Below are positions 38,283 to 47,228 of a stretch of 64,000 nucleotides of DNA, one piece after another. This DNA comes from Siphonodentalium dalli (taxonomy: Eukaryota; Mollusca; Scaphopoda; Gadilida; Siphonodentaliidae). The position numbers and the translations under genes were made by a program. Under the pieces are notes generated by a model. The model saw nothing but the letters and a program-made list of their open reading frames with translations. It searched no databases and had not been told where the DNA came from. The stretch is from positions 8,647,710 through 8,711,709 of the forward strand of contig CP136062.1 in the NCBI GenBank assembly GCA_032622095.1, read 5' to 3'. Each line of letters opens with the position of its first letter. Position 1 is the stretch's first letter.

Positions 38283-38618
38283 GTGCCTTTAGCCTCTGGT
38301 GTTCCTACTAGCAAGTCCACTCGTCTGCTTACAGTGTTAAATGTATTCCAAGCTACATCGACCAACACTTATAATACACATGAAATATTGAGCAACGGTA
38401 TAAAACTAGGCGGCTATCGAGGTGGATATGCTGATCTATTCGACTTGACACTGATATTAACACACATGGTGGTCAAATGCAGTGGATTTCTGCCAGTCAT
38501 TATTCATCATCAAAGAAGCATGGAATTCCGTGCTGTCTGTATAGGCCAGAAATTCCCACCAGATGATACATTACGTAATACGAACGCCCCGATGCTTGAA
38601 GGTTGCTCAATGTGTTGA
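38283..38618 (+). CDS. Open frame of 111 codons, unrecognised
   Basis: The longest open frame in the unique region, from 38283 to a TGA at 38616-38618. The product has no signal peptide or motif that I know; it contains a glycine-rich KLGGYRGGYADLFDLT stretch. A minus-strand frame (38510-38716) overlaps its end. An aataaa string at 38849 could be a polyadenylation signal. It could be an exon, part of a non-coding transcript, or chance. Confidence 0.15.
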   Translation: MPLASGVPTSKSTRLLTVLNVFQATSTNTYNTHEILSNGIKLGGYRGGYADLFDLTLILTHMVVKCSGFLPVIIHHQRSMEFRAVCIGQKFPPDDTLRNTNAPMLEGCSMC

Positions 38619-39226
38619 GCAGATGTTTCTGCATTGGAACGCCGGGCTTTATTAGCTTCCGTTTTGTGTCTGTCTTTCATGAAAGTTATCCGACCTCCTG
38701 ATATTTTAATTATCACATAAGAAACTAGATCGCACTATCGACTTCAAATGAGCCTTCTCAAATTAAATTATATTGTGTATATATGTCACAAGTTAACTTT
38801 TGTATATGTATATACATGTATTGTACAATAATGGTCCCCATATTTGGAGGAATAAATATCTCTCTCGTGGTATGGCATTACACCTGAATGGTAAGCCCTA
38901 ATGAATTAAACCAAACGGATCAGATTAATGGCAATGACATATAACAGGCAAGTATATTATTTATATTGTAAATACTGTTCATATATTATAATGTATCATT
39001 TGAAAATTTATGATGTAAGTCATGCATGTTCATAAATGTAATATATGTTATCTTAATATCTATGTATTATTGGTCGATAAGATTAAACAAATTGAATTGA
39101 CCGGTGGAATAGAAAGTAGATTGCAGGACTGGGAAGTATATCATATATAGGCAAATTTGAGAACGTTCTAAACATTCATAAAATGGCAGTTAAAACGGTT
39201 TAAAAAAAAATCTTGCCAGTGTGACT

Positions 39227-39249
39227 CCCACCCCCCCCCCCCACCCCCC
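39227..39249. repeat. Poly-C tract
   Basis: Three C, an A, twelve C, an A and six C. Homopolymer slippage site. Confidence 0.85.
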
Positions 39250-39534
39250 ATATTGCGTGCAAACAACAGTCGCTATCTTGGAACAGCATACCACAACTAT
39301 AAGCACTGATCTCAGGTTATAATAAGAAAGGATCAATTGTGTTAATGCCATACTGACTAATATTATTGCCAACATTAATGCTGTGCCAGCGTAACACAAC
39401 ACAGCCGACCCATAACTATAATTATACAGTATTTCTCGCATTGTCGTTTATTTGTATGCCGTGATAATGGGTGGCTGAACACAACAGTCGGTTAAAGGTA
39501 CTCAATCCGAATTAACGCTCGCAAATATGTCGAT

Positions 39535-39535
<1 letters not shown>

Positions 39536-39582
<47 letters not shown>
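39536..39582. repeat. (TA)n microsatellite, likely retrotransposon tail
   Basis: An uninterrupted TA run of about 47 bp. On the minus strand it directly follows ggaggttaataaagc, that is, a polyadenylation-like AATAAA string at the 3' end of a non-LTR retrotransposon. Simple-repeat tails are common for such elements, so I read it as the element's 3' tail. Confidence 0.75.
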
Positions 39583-39583
<1 letters not shown>

Positions 39584-39968
39584 CTTTATTAACCTCCATT
39601 AACGGAGATCATACATCAATACATTGTATGTGTTGTATAAACGAATTGGAGCGTTTTGTACACATAAAGGTGAGAGTGGTATTTACAAACATTATTTAGT
39701 ATATATACAAACAACATTTGAGCATAGAAAATGGCGGCAAAAAGTAACAACACTGAATTCCAGTACATTACAGCAGTATGAGCCGTATGGTCTATGTACC
39801 ATATTAGAGTTTGATCACATATAGATAAGGAAAGTGTATATCGCATGCGTATAGATGTTGATCTTATGTTCACTAAGCCATGCTCCTTTTCACCCTCAAA
39901 CATTTTAATGTCAACAAGACTTGCTTTTCTGGCAGGCAGCAAGCACACGCAAGCAATCGGGTATAGTC

Positions 39969-40286
39969 TTAACGGGCATTGTTTCGTAAAAGTTGGTATC
40001 CTTTGTACATGAATTTCGCGGCGAATGTGAGAATATCTCCCCAAGCATTGATGACAACGAGTGGAGGAACGAAGGCTGTGCCGCCGATTAGGAAGTCACA
40101 TAGATGGTTTTGCGAGAGTGAATCGAGAAACATAAAACATTCTACCCCAAAGAAGTCAATGGTGATTGACCAGAAACTGTATCTCAATTGATGCATGGCT
40201 GGCACATTACATGTAAATAATACATGTTCAATTTCTTTGTGATACGTTGATCTGCAGGCACCGCAATTCGAGTTGTTATTGAACAT
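39969..40286 (-). pseudogene. Non-LTR retrotransposon ORF, C-terminal fragment
   Basis: The frame of 105 codons ends in TAA at 39969. Near its N-terminus it has C-x2-C-x9-H-x4-C (C8, C11, H21, C26) within NCGACR ... EHVLFTC, the zinc-knuckle-like pattern found after the reverse-transcriptase domain of many LINE proteins, followed by the IDFFGVECFMFLD and DFLIGGTAFVPP segments and a short basic tail. No catalytic domain remains, so it cannot work alone. A frameshifted sister is at 1-304. Confidence 0.65.
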
Positions 40287-41114
40287 CGATCTGGCTTTTC
40301 AAAAAATGTTGTTGTTGGAATCGGATGATATGGGGACCATCGAATCGGATTGAGTACCTTTAATCTGGGTGGAGGAAATAAACCGGGGATCAATCCACGT
40401 TCTTCCTCAGAATATTGCTTCATTGCCGCGAGATATGCCACTACTGTGATCTCAATGGCGAGGCATGACAATTGTGCCAGTATGACAACTGAAGCGGCAT
40501 TTCAAAAAATGTTGTTGTTGGAATCGGATGATATGGGGATCATCGCATCGGATTGAGCACCTTTAAATTGGGTGGAGGTAATAAATCGGGTTCAATCCAC
40601 GTTCTTCCTCAGAATATTGCTTCAATGCAGCGAGGAATTATGATATGATATTTATTAGCATAAAACACTCATGTGAGCCGTATGCATTACATAATAATAA
40701 GACATATAATTTACACATACATAGTTCATATAATAAACTTTCCACATATTCATACTACAGTTATACAATGACTTAGTAGAGCTCAATAATATAAGCATGC
40801 AAATAAACTGTATGCAGGCCTATGATATCGTGTGGAATAGAAATTAATTATTAATTTATTCATCAACTTCGGGCTTCTTTTCTCATTTCAAAGAATTCTT
40901 TGAAAGCTCGACTGATCACATTACTTGTATTTGGTTGGTCGTTTCGCATTATGTATATGCATTTTGAGATACTACTGGCCCTTAGAAATTTAGTGATTCA
41001 TATAGGCCTTTTTCTCAATTTGTCGTATTTGATACAATGGAGAACAAAATGCTTCTCGTCTTCCACTGAGTTAGTATTGCACATCTTGAATATCCGATCA
41101 TTGGCTGGCGTCAC
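39983..41114. repeat. Copy 2 of the 1.13 kb duplicated segment
   Basis: Direct repeat of 1-1132. Because this copy continues leftwards into the retrotransposon 3' region and tail, it shows what lies beyond the left edge of copy 1. The right edge of similarity is at ctggcgtc (41106-41113). It includes the 213 bp tandem doublet at about 40297-40640. Confidence 0.9.
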
Positions 41115-41320
41115 AATCCATTTGGTGGCTGTCATTTTGACAGTCAGTAAAAAAAATTATTATTTTGAGCCTTGACTACGTACCATGTTTCTATTTTTAT
41201 CGTAAACTGCCAGTATATATTTCAATCTTGAAACTACAACCTATGAAAAATCTTAAATATTTTTGTCATTTAATGCATATGGTGGATGGCTTTTATTACT
41301 AAGCATATATATGTCATATA

Positions 41321-41459
41321 CAGTAATGCCCTAAACAATCAACTCCAGAACCACAGCAGAATTATGGGTAATTTTTCAGGATTTAGTTGGAAATATGGCT
41401 TGTTGCCATTCATCGGAAAGCTCTCAAAGTGTTAAGGAGTCGATTATTTAGGGCATTAC
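41321..41459. mobile_element. MITE, TA target site, TIR CAGTAATGCCC
   Basis: 139 bp between TA dinucleotides (41319-41320 and 41460-41461). The ends are inverted repeats: cagtaatgccctaaacaatc at the left; reverse-complemented right end cagtaatgccctaaataatc, followed on both sides by (a/g)actcc. The TA target and CAGT start fit a Tc1/mariner-superfamily MITE. Two relatives lie at 53439-53688 and 53713. Confidence 0.85.
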
Positions 41460-41540
41460 TGTAGTTACTTTTATAATCTAAATTTTTAAAACACAAGGCA
41501 TAATACCCTCTACTTATTAATTTAACAGACCAACTCTTTT

Positions 41541-41592
41541 CAGTCCACAACAGCTTGGATATTGCTTGAGTTGAAGCTGTTTTGGACTGAGT
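41541..41592. repeat. Dispersed relative of the 47 bp minisatellite (inverted)
   Basis: cagtccacaacagcttggat, attgc then agttgaagctgtt is the reverse complement of a diverged 47 bp minisatellite unit (42627-42956). It may represent the single-copy precursor of the array. Confidence 0.55.
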
Positions 41593-41989
41593 CCCGTCCC
41601 ATTACTCGTCTATAACAGACTTTCAATGAAAAGATGTACTACATTTACACATGGAGCCCAGGCATACGCATGAACACCTGAATGTGATTAATCATGTCTG
41701 TATTTAATCTGCCTTCAACATGATATATCATTTACCATATTAGAAAAAGGTAAAGTGATGATACGATCGTTTAATATATTGTTTACATAAATTTTCTGAT
41801 AGCGCGATAAATCGGAATTCTCTTGAAAACAAGGCATTGTTTACTTATAAATCTCATTGACATTCAATGGACTTATGATACATGTAGACGCATGTTTGAT
41901 ATCATTATGCTTGGAAAAGGCTGCCCTCTATGTTCATGTATGCAAAGTGTCCATTTTGACGTAATTCGAAGACATACAAGCAAGATAAC

Positions 41990-42645
41990 CAAAAACAGCA
42001 GACTTTCATTTTTGAGGCGCGCGATCGCTCTTGCGCACCATCGCGCGGCTAAATTTGAAAACCAGCGAGCAATCGATTGCGCACCTAGGCCAAATACAGA
42101 GAGCGAACCTGATAACGCTGTTTTCAGTGTCTACCCAGACGAGGTCACACAGTGTGAACCCAGACGAGGTCACACGGTGTGACGTGTCGAATGCACTATC
42201 TGTCTGAGACTGAATGATTCAAAGCTAAAAATACATTTCTATGTATGGCTTATGACGTCACATAAATTCATGGAAAATCAAAGCGAGACCAATTGGCCGG
42301 GAGATGTTGATATTTATTCTGTCAGCATGGAATCGGAGTAATAAATTGATTCCTTATTAATAATTATGAATTACAATTAATATAGGAGCATGTACAATAT
42401 AAAAGATAGTGTGTAACATGCACATGTGCTTATGGATAGTGGATTAAGCAGTGTTAAACCATCAAAGAGATTCACTGGACATCGGTCGTGAGTAAACTAA
42501 TTCAATTTACGCGGCATTTATGAATGTATTTCCGCTGTTTATTTTATCTTGATAGAAACCGCGCACCTGGCCAAAACCCAGCGAGCGGGACTATGCGCGC
42601 CTACATTTTCTAAAAATGAAAGTCTGAAAACAGCATCAACCAATA
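41990..42645. repeat. Imperfect inverted repeat, arms ~70-80 bp
   Basis: aaaacagcagactttcattt, ttgaggcgcgcg ... accagcgagc ... gcgcacctaggccaa at 41992-42092 matches, inverted, 42555-42635 (cgcgcacctggccaaaaccc, agcgagcgg ... gcgcgcctacatttt, aaaatgaaagtctgaaaaca). It encloses a 24 bp tandem doublet and has the minisatellite at its right end, so it may be a foldback-type element. Confidence 0.6.
42131..42181. repeat. 24 bp tandem doublet
   Basis: acccagacgaggtcacac then agtgtga is followed by a second copy with ggtgtga. The sequence lies inside the inverted repeat 41990-42645. Confidence 0.85.
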
Positions 42646-42956
42646 TCCCAAGCTGTTGTGGATCGAGAAGACTTAAACAGCATCAACCAATATCCCAAGC
42701 TGTTGTGGATCGAGAAGACTTAAACAGCATCAACCAATATCCCAAGCTGTTGTGGATCGAGAAGACTTAAACAGCATCAACCAATATCCCAAGCTGTTGT
42801 GGATCGAGAAGACTTAAACAGCATCAACCAATATCCCAAGCTGTTGTGGATCGAGAAGACTTAAACAGCATCAACCAATATCCCAAGCTGTTGTGGATCG
42901 AGAAGACTTAAACAGCATCAACCAATATCCCAAGCTGTTGTGGATCGAGAAGACTT
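42627..42956. repeat. 47 bp minisatellite, 7 units
   Basis: Perfect or near-perfect units of aacagcatcaaccaatatcc, caagctgttgtggatcgaga, agactta, starting at about 42627 and then every 47 bp. The period is not a multiple of three, so it is not a coding repeat. Within a unit, aacagc and gctgtt are inverted to each other. Confidence 0.97.
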
Positions 42957-43006
42957 GGGACTATTAATTTAGTTGACTTCAAAATTGTCCAAGTGGAGCT
43001 TTGGAT

Positions 43007-43270
43007 ACCTAGGTTTATTCCACACCATTGTCCATGTGGCGCTTCAGAATATGCACCTAGGTTTATTCCACACCATTGTCTATGTGGCGCTTTGGAATGT
43101 GTACCTAGGTTTATTCCACACCATTGTTATTGTGAAACTTTAGAATGTGTACCTATGTTTATTTCACACCATTGTTATTGTGGCGCTTTGTAATGTGTAC
43201 CTAGGTTTATTTCACACCATTGTTATTGTGGCGCTTTGTAATGTGTACCTAGGTTTATTTCACACCTTTG
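43007..43270. repeat. 48 bp minisatellite, about 6 units
   Basis: acctaggtttattccacacc then attgt and a gtggcgctttggaatgtgt part, starting at 43007, 43055, 43103, 43151, 43199 and 43247. The 48 bp period keeps one plus-strand frame open over the first four units (16-residue repeat with RFIPHHC), but a stop follows and no start or splice context supports translation. Confidence 0.95.
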
Positions 43271-44111
43271 TTATAGTTACCAGAGACGGCTTTAACCCAC
43301 AGGTCACTGACACAAAACACTAGAAGTACATACTAGTACCCCCGAAATGTCGAATTTCCACATGTCCTCAAAACCGTGGACAGAAATGCAGCTTTATACA
43401 AAAATAAAACATGACTAGAAGTGTGACTGTCCCAATAGGACTAAGGATACCCCCCTTTTTTGAAAACACCAAGATGATTTCCCGGGAAACAGAAACTGAA
43501 AGTAGGAAATTTCTAGGAATTCTGCCGACAGTGTCGCAGATAACTGGTCGCACATAATGACATCCATTTAAGAACATAATAGACCGATTGTTCTATGGTT
43601 TCTGTTCATTCCACTCTATGTTTTGTCATGCATAACGGCAGCTGAATTTTATTCATATCATCTAAATTGGATATCTGAAGTTCTAAACATACGGAAATCA
43701 ATAAATTCCGCATCTAGCGATCAAGCACCGTGTAGATAATTTATACACTGTCGATACAGATTACAAATACATGCGGCGATTGATCACCGTCACGGTTGCG
43801 ATCGAAGCACATAATTTGCATAATGCACGTGTATTCTGAACGCAATACATTCACAATTACACTACGTTGACTACTTGGCAACCATGTGCTTCAATTATTG
43901 TGATGTCAGGTCATTTGGCATGTGTTTCTAGACAAAACAAAAATGAGACTACACCAAAGTAACATCGATTCGAAAATATCCGAATCAGCGGACCGATTCG
44001 GTGTCGATCTCGAATCGGGTGCCCGATATCGACATCGAATCGAATCTCGAATATTCGCTGATCCCTACTGTAGTAGTCGACTATAGTTTATACCAATAGC
44101 TAACAGAACGC
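43271..44111. other. Spacer, possible intron of the DCLRE1A-like gene
   Basis: No coding sequence is recognised on either strand. A cgaat-rich stretch at 43975-44060 contains several gattcg/cgaatc strings. If the neighbouring gene is intact, this is the beginning of its next intron. Confidence 0.4.
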
Positions 44112-44113
44112 AC
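44112..44113 (-). promoter_or_regulatory. Predicted splice donor (GT) after the CPFYKK exon
   Basis: On the minus strand the sequence reads attacag, then gtgcgttctg. The exon ends at 44114 in phase 1, just where the reading frame leaves the conserved CPFYKKI motif; beyond the GT the frame stops after four residues. Confidence 0.6.
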
Positions 44114-46121
44114 CTGTAATTTTTTTGTAGAATGGACACGATCGACGATCTTGACCCCTTTTGGTGCCACTGTAACTGTTGTTGGATGACGTTGACTGTT
44201 TTAACGTGACGGAATTCCCCCTGGTATTTAATCTCCCTAGCTTGGATAGATTCTTCTGTTGTTGAGAATTCTCTGCAGTTTTTTTCTTCGGAACATTGAA
44301 GAATGCCGATAGGGAAGTTTGTTTTGTTGAACATGAAACCTTCTTCGAGAGTACCTGAGATTCTATTGCTTTCTTGTCATCCGATTGGTCGAATTCAAAA
44401 TCGTCATCTTCATTAGTGGGGATATCATTCCGATCGAATTCATTATTTCGAGACACTGGAGCATAGTTTATACCTGATGTCAATGTTTGAGCATCATTTA
44501 TACTGGACATCAATGAATGAGCATTGTTTATACCTGACGTCAATGTTTTAGCATCATTTATACTGGACGTCAATGAATCAGCATCGTTTATACCTAACGT
44601 CAATGTTTGAGCATCATTTATACTGGACGTCAATGTTTGAGCATTGTTTATATCTGACATAAATGACTCATCATCAAATGACGATAAGTCATGGATACAA
44701 TGTTTTAATGTTTCAGAAACAGCTGGACTTGATGATAAGTTGTTAGGGATTATATTATCCGCTTCTCTGTGAAACAAATCCGACGTATTGTGGAAACATG
44801 AAACGTTATCACTCTGGAAAGCGTCGAGAATGTCAGTAATTCTTCCCCCTTTCTCCGCCTCATCAGATGAAAAGCTCACGTCGCTTTTAACATTATATAA
44901 ACCTCCCAAATTATTATTATTAGAACATTCATGGACTGTCCTGTCATTTTCATCAGTTCTCTGAATTTGAACGAAATGCAGTGGGGAAAGTATTCTGCTC
45001 ACAACTGTGTGGGGCTCCATATGGGTGGATGGAGATTGTGAATGAATTTGATCTGTGTAAGGCTCCATACGGGTGGGTGAGGATTGTGAATGAATATGAC
45101 CCGTATGGGTTGAATAGGATTGTGAATTAATTTGGCCACACTGTATCTGTTCAGTACAATCGAATCCATAGCTAGAGTCTTCAGTTTCACAACTTATAGA
45201 AGTTCCAGATCCACTTCTTTTATTTGTAAGATCCTTGGCAGTCACGGTGGCTGAAATTTGGTTCGATTCTTTTTCTTTCACATCCACAGCAGTGGTAACA
45301 ACTTTCCCCTCCATAAAGCTTTCGTTGTCAGATTCAGAACAATCGTTATCCGACATGGCATCGTTATCCGACATGGCATCATTATACAACATGGCATCGT
45401 TATCCGACATCGCATCGTTATTGGACATGGCATCGTTATCCGACATGGCATCACGAAAAATGTCGCTATCACTATCACCCCCACCAAAGTTTTCATCATC
45501 GTTAATCGATTTTCTGTTTGATAGTTTTTGGTCACATTCGATGTAATCTGCTGAATTACTCCATGTTCTCTCCCGTTCACATTCCCTGCTGTGTGTAGAA
45601 TTATCGGCATCTTCATCATTTGATTGTTGGATAGCTAATTTTTCGTCGCTTTCTCTAACGCTATTTTCTGCCGGATTACGTTGTATTTCATCCAGAATGC
45701 AGACCGTCCTTTTTGATGGAGTCACTTCGTCGTCCTGCTGTGTCGAATTTATTTTAAATTGATCTGATCTAACAATATGACGTTTCGTTTGCTGCTTTTT
45801 ATCACTATCAGATTTCGATACCGATCTGCTCTGAACATGTGAGTTAGGTCCCTTTGTAGAAGAACGAGTCTGGCTTCGTGGACCGGCACAATTCACAGTC
45901 TGGCTTCATGGACCGGCACAATTCGCAGCTAATTGACTTTGTAGTTCACGTTCACTTATAGACCTTGTGGAAACTTTGTTTTCTTGGGTACATTTCCAAA
46001 CATTTTCTGCAGAGTTTCCAGCAAATTTTGACGGTGTTCGTGGAAGCATCTGCTCACAACACGCTTCTGGTAACTCATGACAACGAAGTGATGAACTGGA
46101 TGCTGATATGCCATTCTCTCT
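44114..46121 (-). CDS. DCLRE1A: DCLRE1A (SNM1A)-like DNA crosslink repair nuclease, N-terminal exon, with an in-frame stop
   Basis: Members of this family are 5' exonucleases that digest past DNA interstrand crosslinks; they are recruited by PCNA and ubiquitin through a disordered N-terminal half. Seen here: a long, acidic, Ser/Asn/Asp-rich frame with simple repeats, a PIP box QTSLSAFF (44298-44321), a basic Ser-rich linker, and a final CPFYKKIT. The CPFYKK motif marks the start of the metallo-beta-lactamase region in family members. A GT donor follows at once. A possible acceptor (gtcattacag) precedes 46121; alternatively, translation starts at the ATG at 46151 or 46133. Odd points: TGA at 45906-45908 splits the frame within a 30 bp duplication, and no nuclease exons were found at lower coordinates. 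It may be a pseudogene, an allele or an assembly error. No ubiquitin-binding zinc finger is evident. Confidence 0.7.
44298..44321 (-). other. PIP box (PCNA-binding motif) QTSLSAFF
   Basis: Matches Q-x-x-[LIM]-x-x-F-F exactly (Q, L, F, F at positions 1, 4, 7, 8) and is followed by NVPKKK, a basic flank typical of strong PIP boxes. Its place shortly before the nuclease region agrees with the PIP box reported for vertebrate SNM1A. Confidence 0.8.
44461..44662 (-). repeat. In-frame 30 bp coding repeat (10-residue units)
   Basis: Seven units resembling INDAQTLTSS, alternating SS and (S/L)G endings, so that a 60 bp dimer period is visible. The period is a multiple of three and keeps the frame of the DCLRE1A-like exon, as expected for an expansion tolerated in a disordered region. 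Confidence 0.9.
45000..45125 (-). repeat. Imperfect coding repeat with IHSQSxST units
   Basis: Three or four imperfect units on the minus strand (INSQSYSTHTG, IHSQSSPTRMEP, IHSQSPSTHMEP) in the same frame as the gene. On the plus strand they show as repeated ggattgtgaatgaat strings. Confidence 0.75.
45342..45453 (-). repeat. In-frame 18 bp coding repeat (AMSDND)
   Basis: Six units of AMSDND, with variants AMSNND and AMLYND, in an acidic stretch followed by CSESDNES. Plus-strand unit: gacatggcatcgttatcc. Confidence 0.92.
45869..45928 (-). repeat. 30 bp tandem duplication carrying the in-frame TGA
   Basis: Two 30 bp units (45869-45898 and 45899-45928) differ at two bases. On the minus strand one unit encodes ...GPRSQT with CGA and the other has TGA at the same codon. 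CGA to TGA is a single C-to-T change at a CpG, which is a common mutation. Confidence 0.9.
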
Positions 46122-46123
46122 CT
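46122..46123 (-). promoter_or_regulatory. Possible splice acceptor (AG) of the DCLRE1A-like exon
   Basis: Minus-strand sequence ctttacttctgatgtcattacag then agagagaatgg. The pyrimidine tract is weak, and ATG codons just upstream keep the frame open, so a start here instead of an acceptor cannot be excluded. Confidence 0.35.
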
Positions 46124-46300
46124 GTAATGACATCAGAAGTAAAGTTTTCATTTTTTAATTGTCAAATTCTAGTGAAAATGTATAATTTGGATCATAAGGA
46201 ACCATAACAACTCATTCCAGAACTATCACAAACCGGCCATAGAATGACTTAATGTGCTATCATTATATATTCGGAGAGCTCAAAACATTCTGTCATTTAA

Positions 46301-46458
46301 CCCTCTCATGAAGGGAGCTGCGCTGGTGCAGCATTTAAGATCCTTGCCAGTGCATTTTCTTATATATGTCAGTCTCCCTATGTGAAACTCACATATATAA
46401 GAGAATGCATTGGCAAAGGGTTTTCGTAAAATTTCAAGCAGCTCCAGTCATGGAAGGG
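46301..46458. mobile_element. piggyBac-type MITE with TTAA target duplication
   Basis: 158 bp flanked by TTAA on both sides (46297-46300 and 46459-46462). Ends: ccctctcatgaagggagctg at the left; reverse-complemented right end cccttccatgactggagctg. The inverted similarity extends inward to ttgccagtgcattttctta / ttgccaatgcattctctta and atatatgt, so nearly the whole element folds back. The TTAA target and CCCT start are the piggyBac-superfamily hallmarks. It has no coding capacity. Confidence 0.85.
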
Positions 46459-46474
46459 TTAAGAAACACAACTA

Positions 46475-47095
46475 ACACTACTGCACACACAACCCATTAA
46501 AATCTCATTAAATCCCATTAAATATCATAAATCCATTACTTTATGCCATTAATTCTCGTAACAAAAAAAATAATGGGTTTCCCAGAACCCATTAAAAACC
46601 ATTACATTTAGTTATTTTAATGGCCAATACTGCCCTATTTCCCATTAATCATCAACCATGTATTGTTAATGCCCATTAGATGCCCTTAAAATTTGTAAAG
46701 ACTACAATTTAATGGCCATAGTCTCTAATATTTTAATGGATATTATCCATCTATTATATGTATTTGAGTGTTTAATGGCCATTAATTAAGTATTTTGAGA
46801 AATTGATACCCACAACTGCCCATAACTGTTGTACCCATGATGGTTAATGGCCATTAAAGTATGATTTGAAAACTTGTTGCTCATTAATTATATGTTAATG
46901 ACCATTACTTATATGCATTTGGGTGTTTAATGGCCATTATCTAATCATTTTGAAAAATTAATGGCTATCACCTCAATAGTGCTGGTGCTTAATGCCCATT
47001 AACTTAGTAATAAACAAATTAAGGGCCCTAAATGATGGTTAATGGCCATTAACATATAATTGGAAAAATGAATGCCCATCAAACTCATTAAGAAC
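46475..47095. repeat. Left arm: degenerate TAATGGCCATTA repeat
   Basis: Dozens of cccattaa, taatggcc and ggccattaa strings at irregular spacing. The core TAATGGCCATTA is its own reverse complement, so the arm is rich in small palindromes and matches the right arm in either direction. Confidence 0.85.
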
Positions 47096-47103
47096 TGAAA
47101 GTT

Positions 47104-47228
47104 TGCTTCCTGTATTTCTAGATATGATCGACGTATGAAAGCAGGTTGCAGTGTGTAGCGCTGAAGCGCTCCTCACATAACTTTGTCAGACCAACCTGAT
47201 TTCATAACGCATGGAAATACAGGAAGCA
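47104..47228. mobile_element. 125 bp palindromic element
   Basis: The ends tgcttcctgtatttc (47104-47118) and gaaatacaggaagca (47214-47228) are perfect inverted repeats. Inside, cgacgtatgaaagcaggttg pairs approximately with caacctgatttcataacgc, and agcgctgaagcgct forms the tip. MITE-like, class unknown. Confidence 0.75.

Larger units (their letters stand above)
32986..39535. other. Mostly unique DNA, no convincing gene
   Basis: This 6.5 kb stretch is AT-rich with few large repeats. Weak self-similarity: 33395-33480 against 34228-34320 (both with ttaacattgcat, ttgtg, ggcaaat). Small tandem duplication at 36600-36665. The string taaagagcgtt appears four times (33231, 34313, 37997, 38037). No tRNA, rRNA or recognised protein was found; the longest frame (38283-38618) is listed separately. 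Confidence 0.5.
39536..40290 (-). mobile_element. 5'-truncated non-LTR retrotransposon (3' end)
   Basis: Read on the minus strand it contains the last ~105 codons of the ORF2-type protein (39969-40286), then about 380 bp of untranslated sequence, a small hairpin (ctcc-gttaat-ggag), AATAAA and the (TA)n tail. The reverse-transcriptase core and endonuclease are absent: above 40290 the sequence switches to a 213 bp tandem repeat. The family (clade) cannot be assigned from the C-terminus alone. Confidence 0.65.

Noticed and set aside
41823-42182. 119-codon plus-strand frame
   Set aside because: It covers half of an inverted repeat and a 24 bp tandem duplication; the product has no recognisable pattern.
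42993-43193. Possible cysteine/histidine-repeat protein from the 48 bp minisatellite (RFIPHHCxCG units)
   Set aside because: The frame is open only because the unit is 48 bp; it ends at a stop in the fourth unit, and there is no start or splice context.
44846-44880. Minus-strand ctgatgag ... gaaa resembling a hammerhead ribozyme core
   Set aside because: The spacing between the two core parts is too short for stem II and no cleavage-side GUH with a closing stem is present. It lies in the coding frame of the DCLRE1A-like exon.
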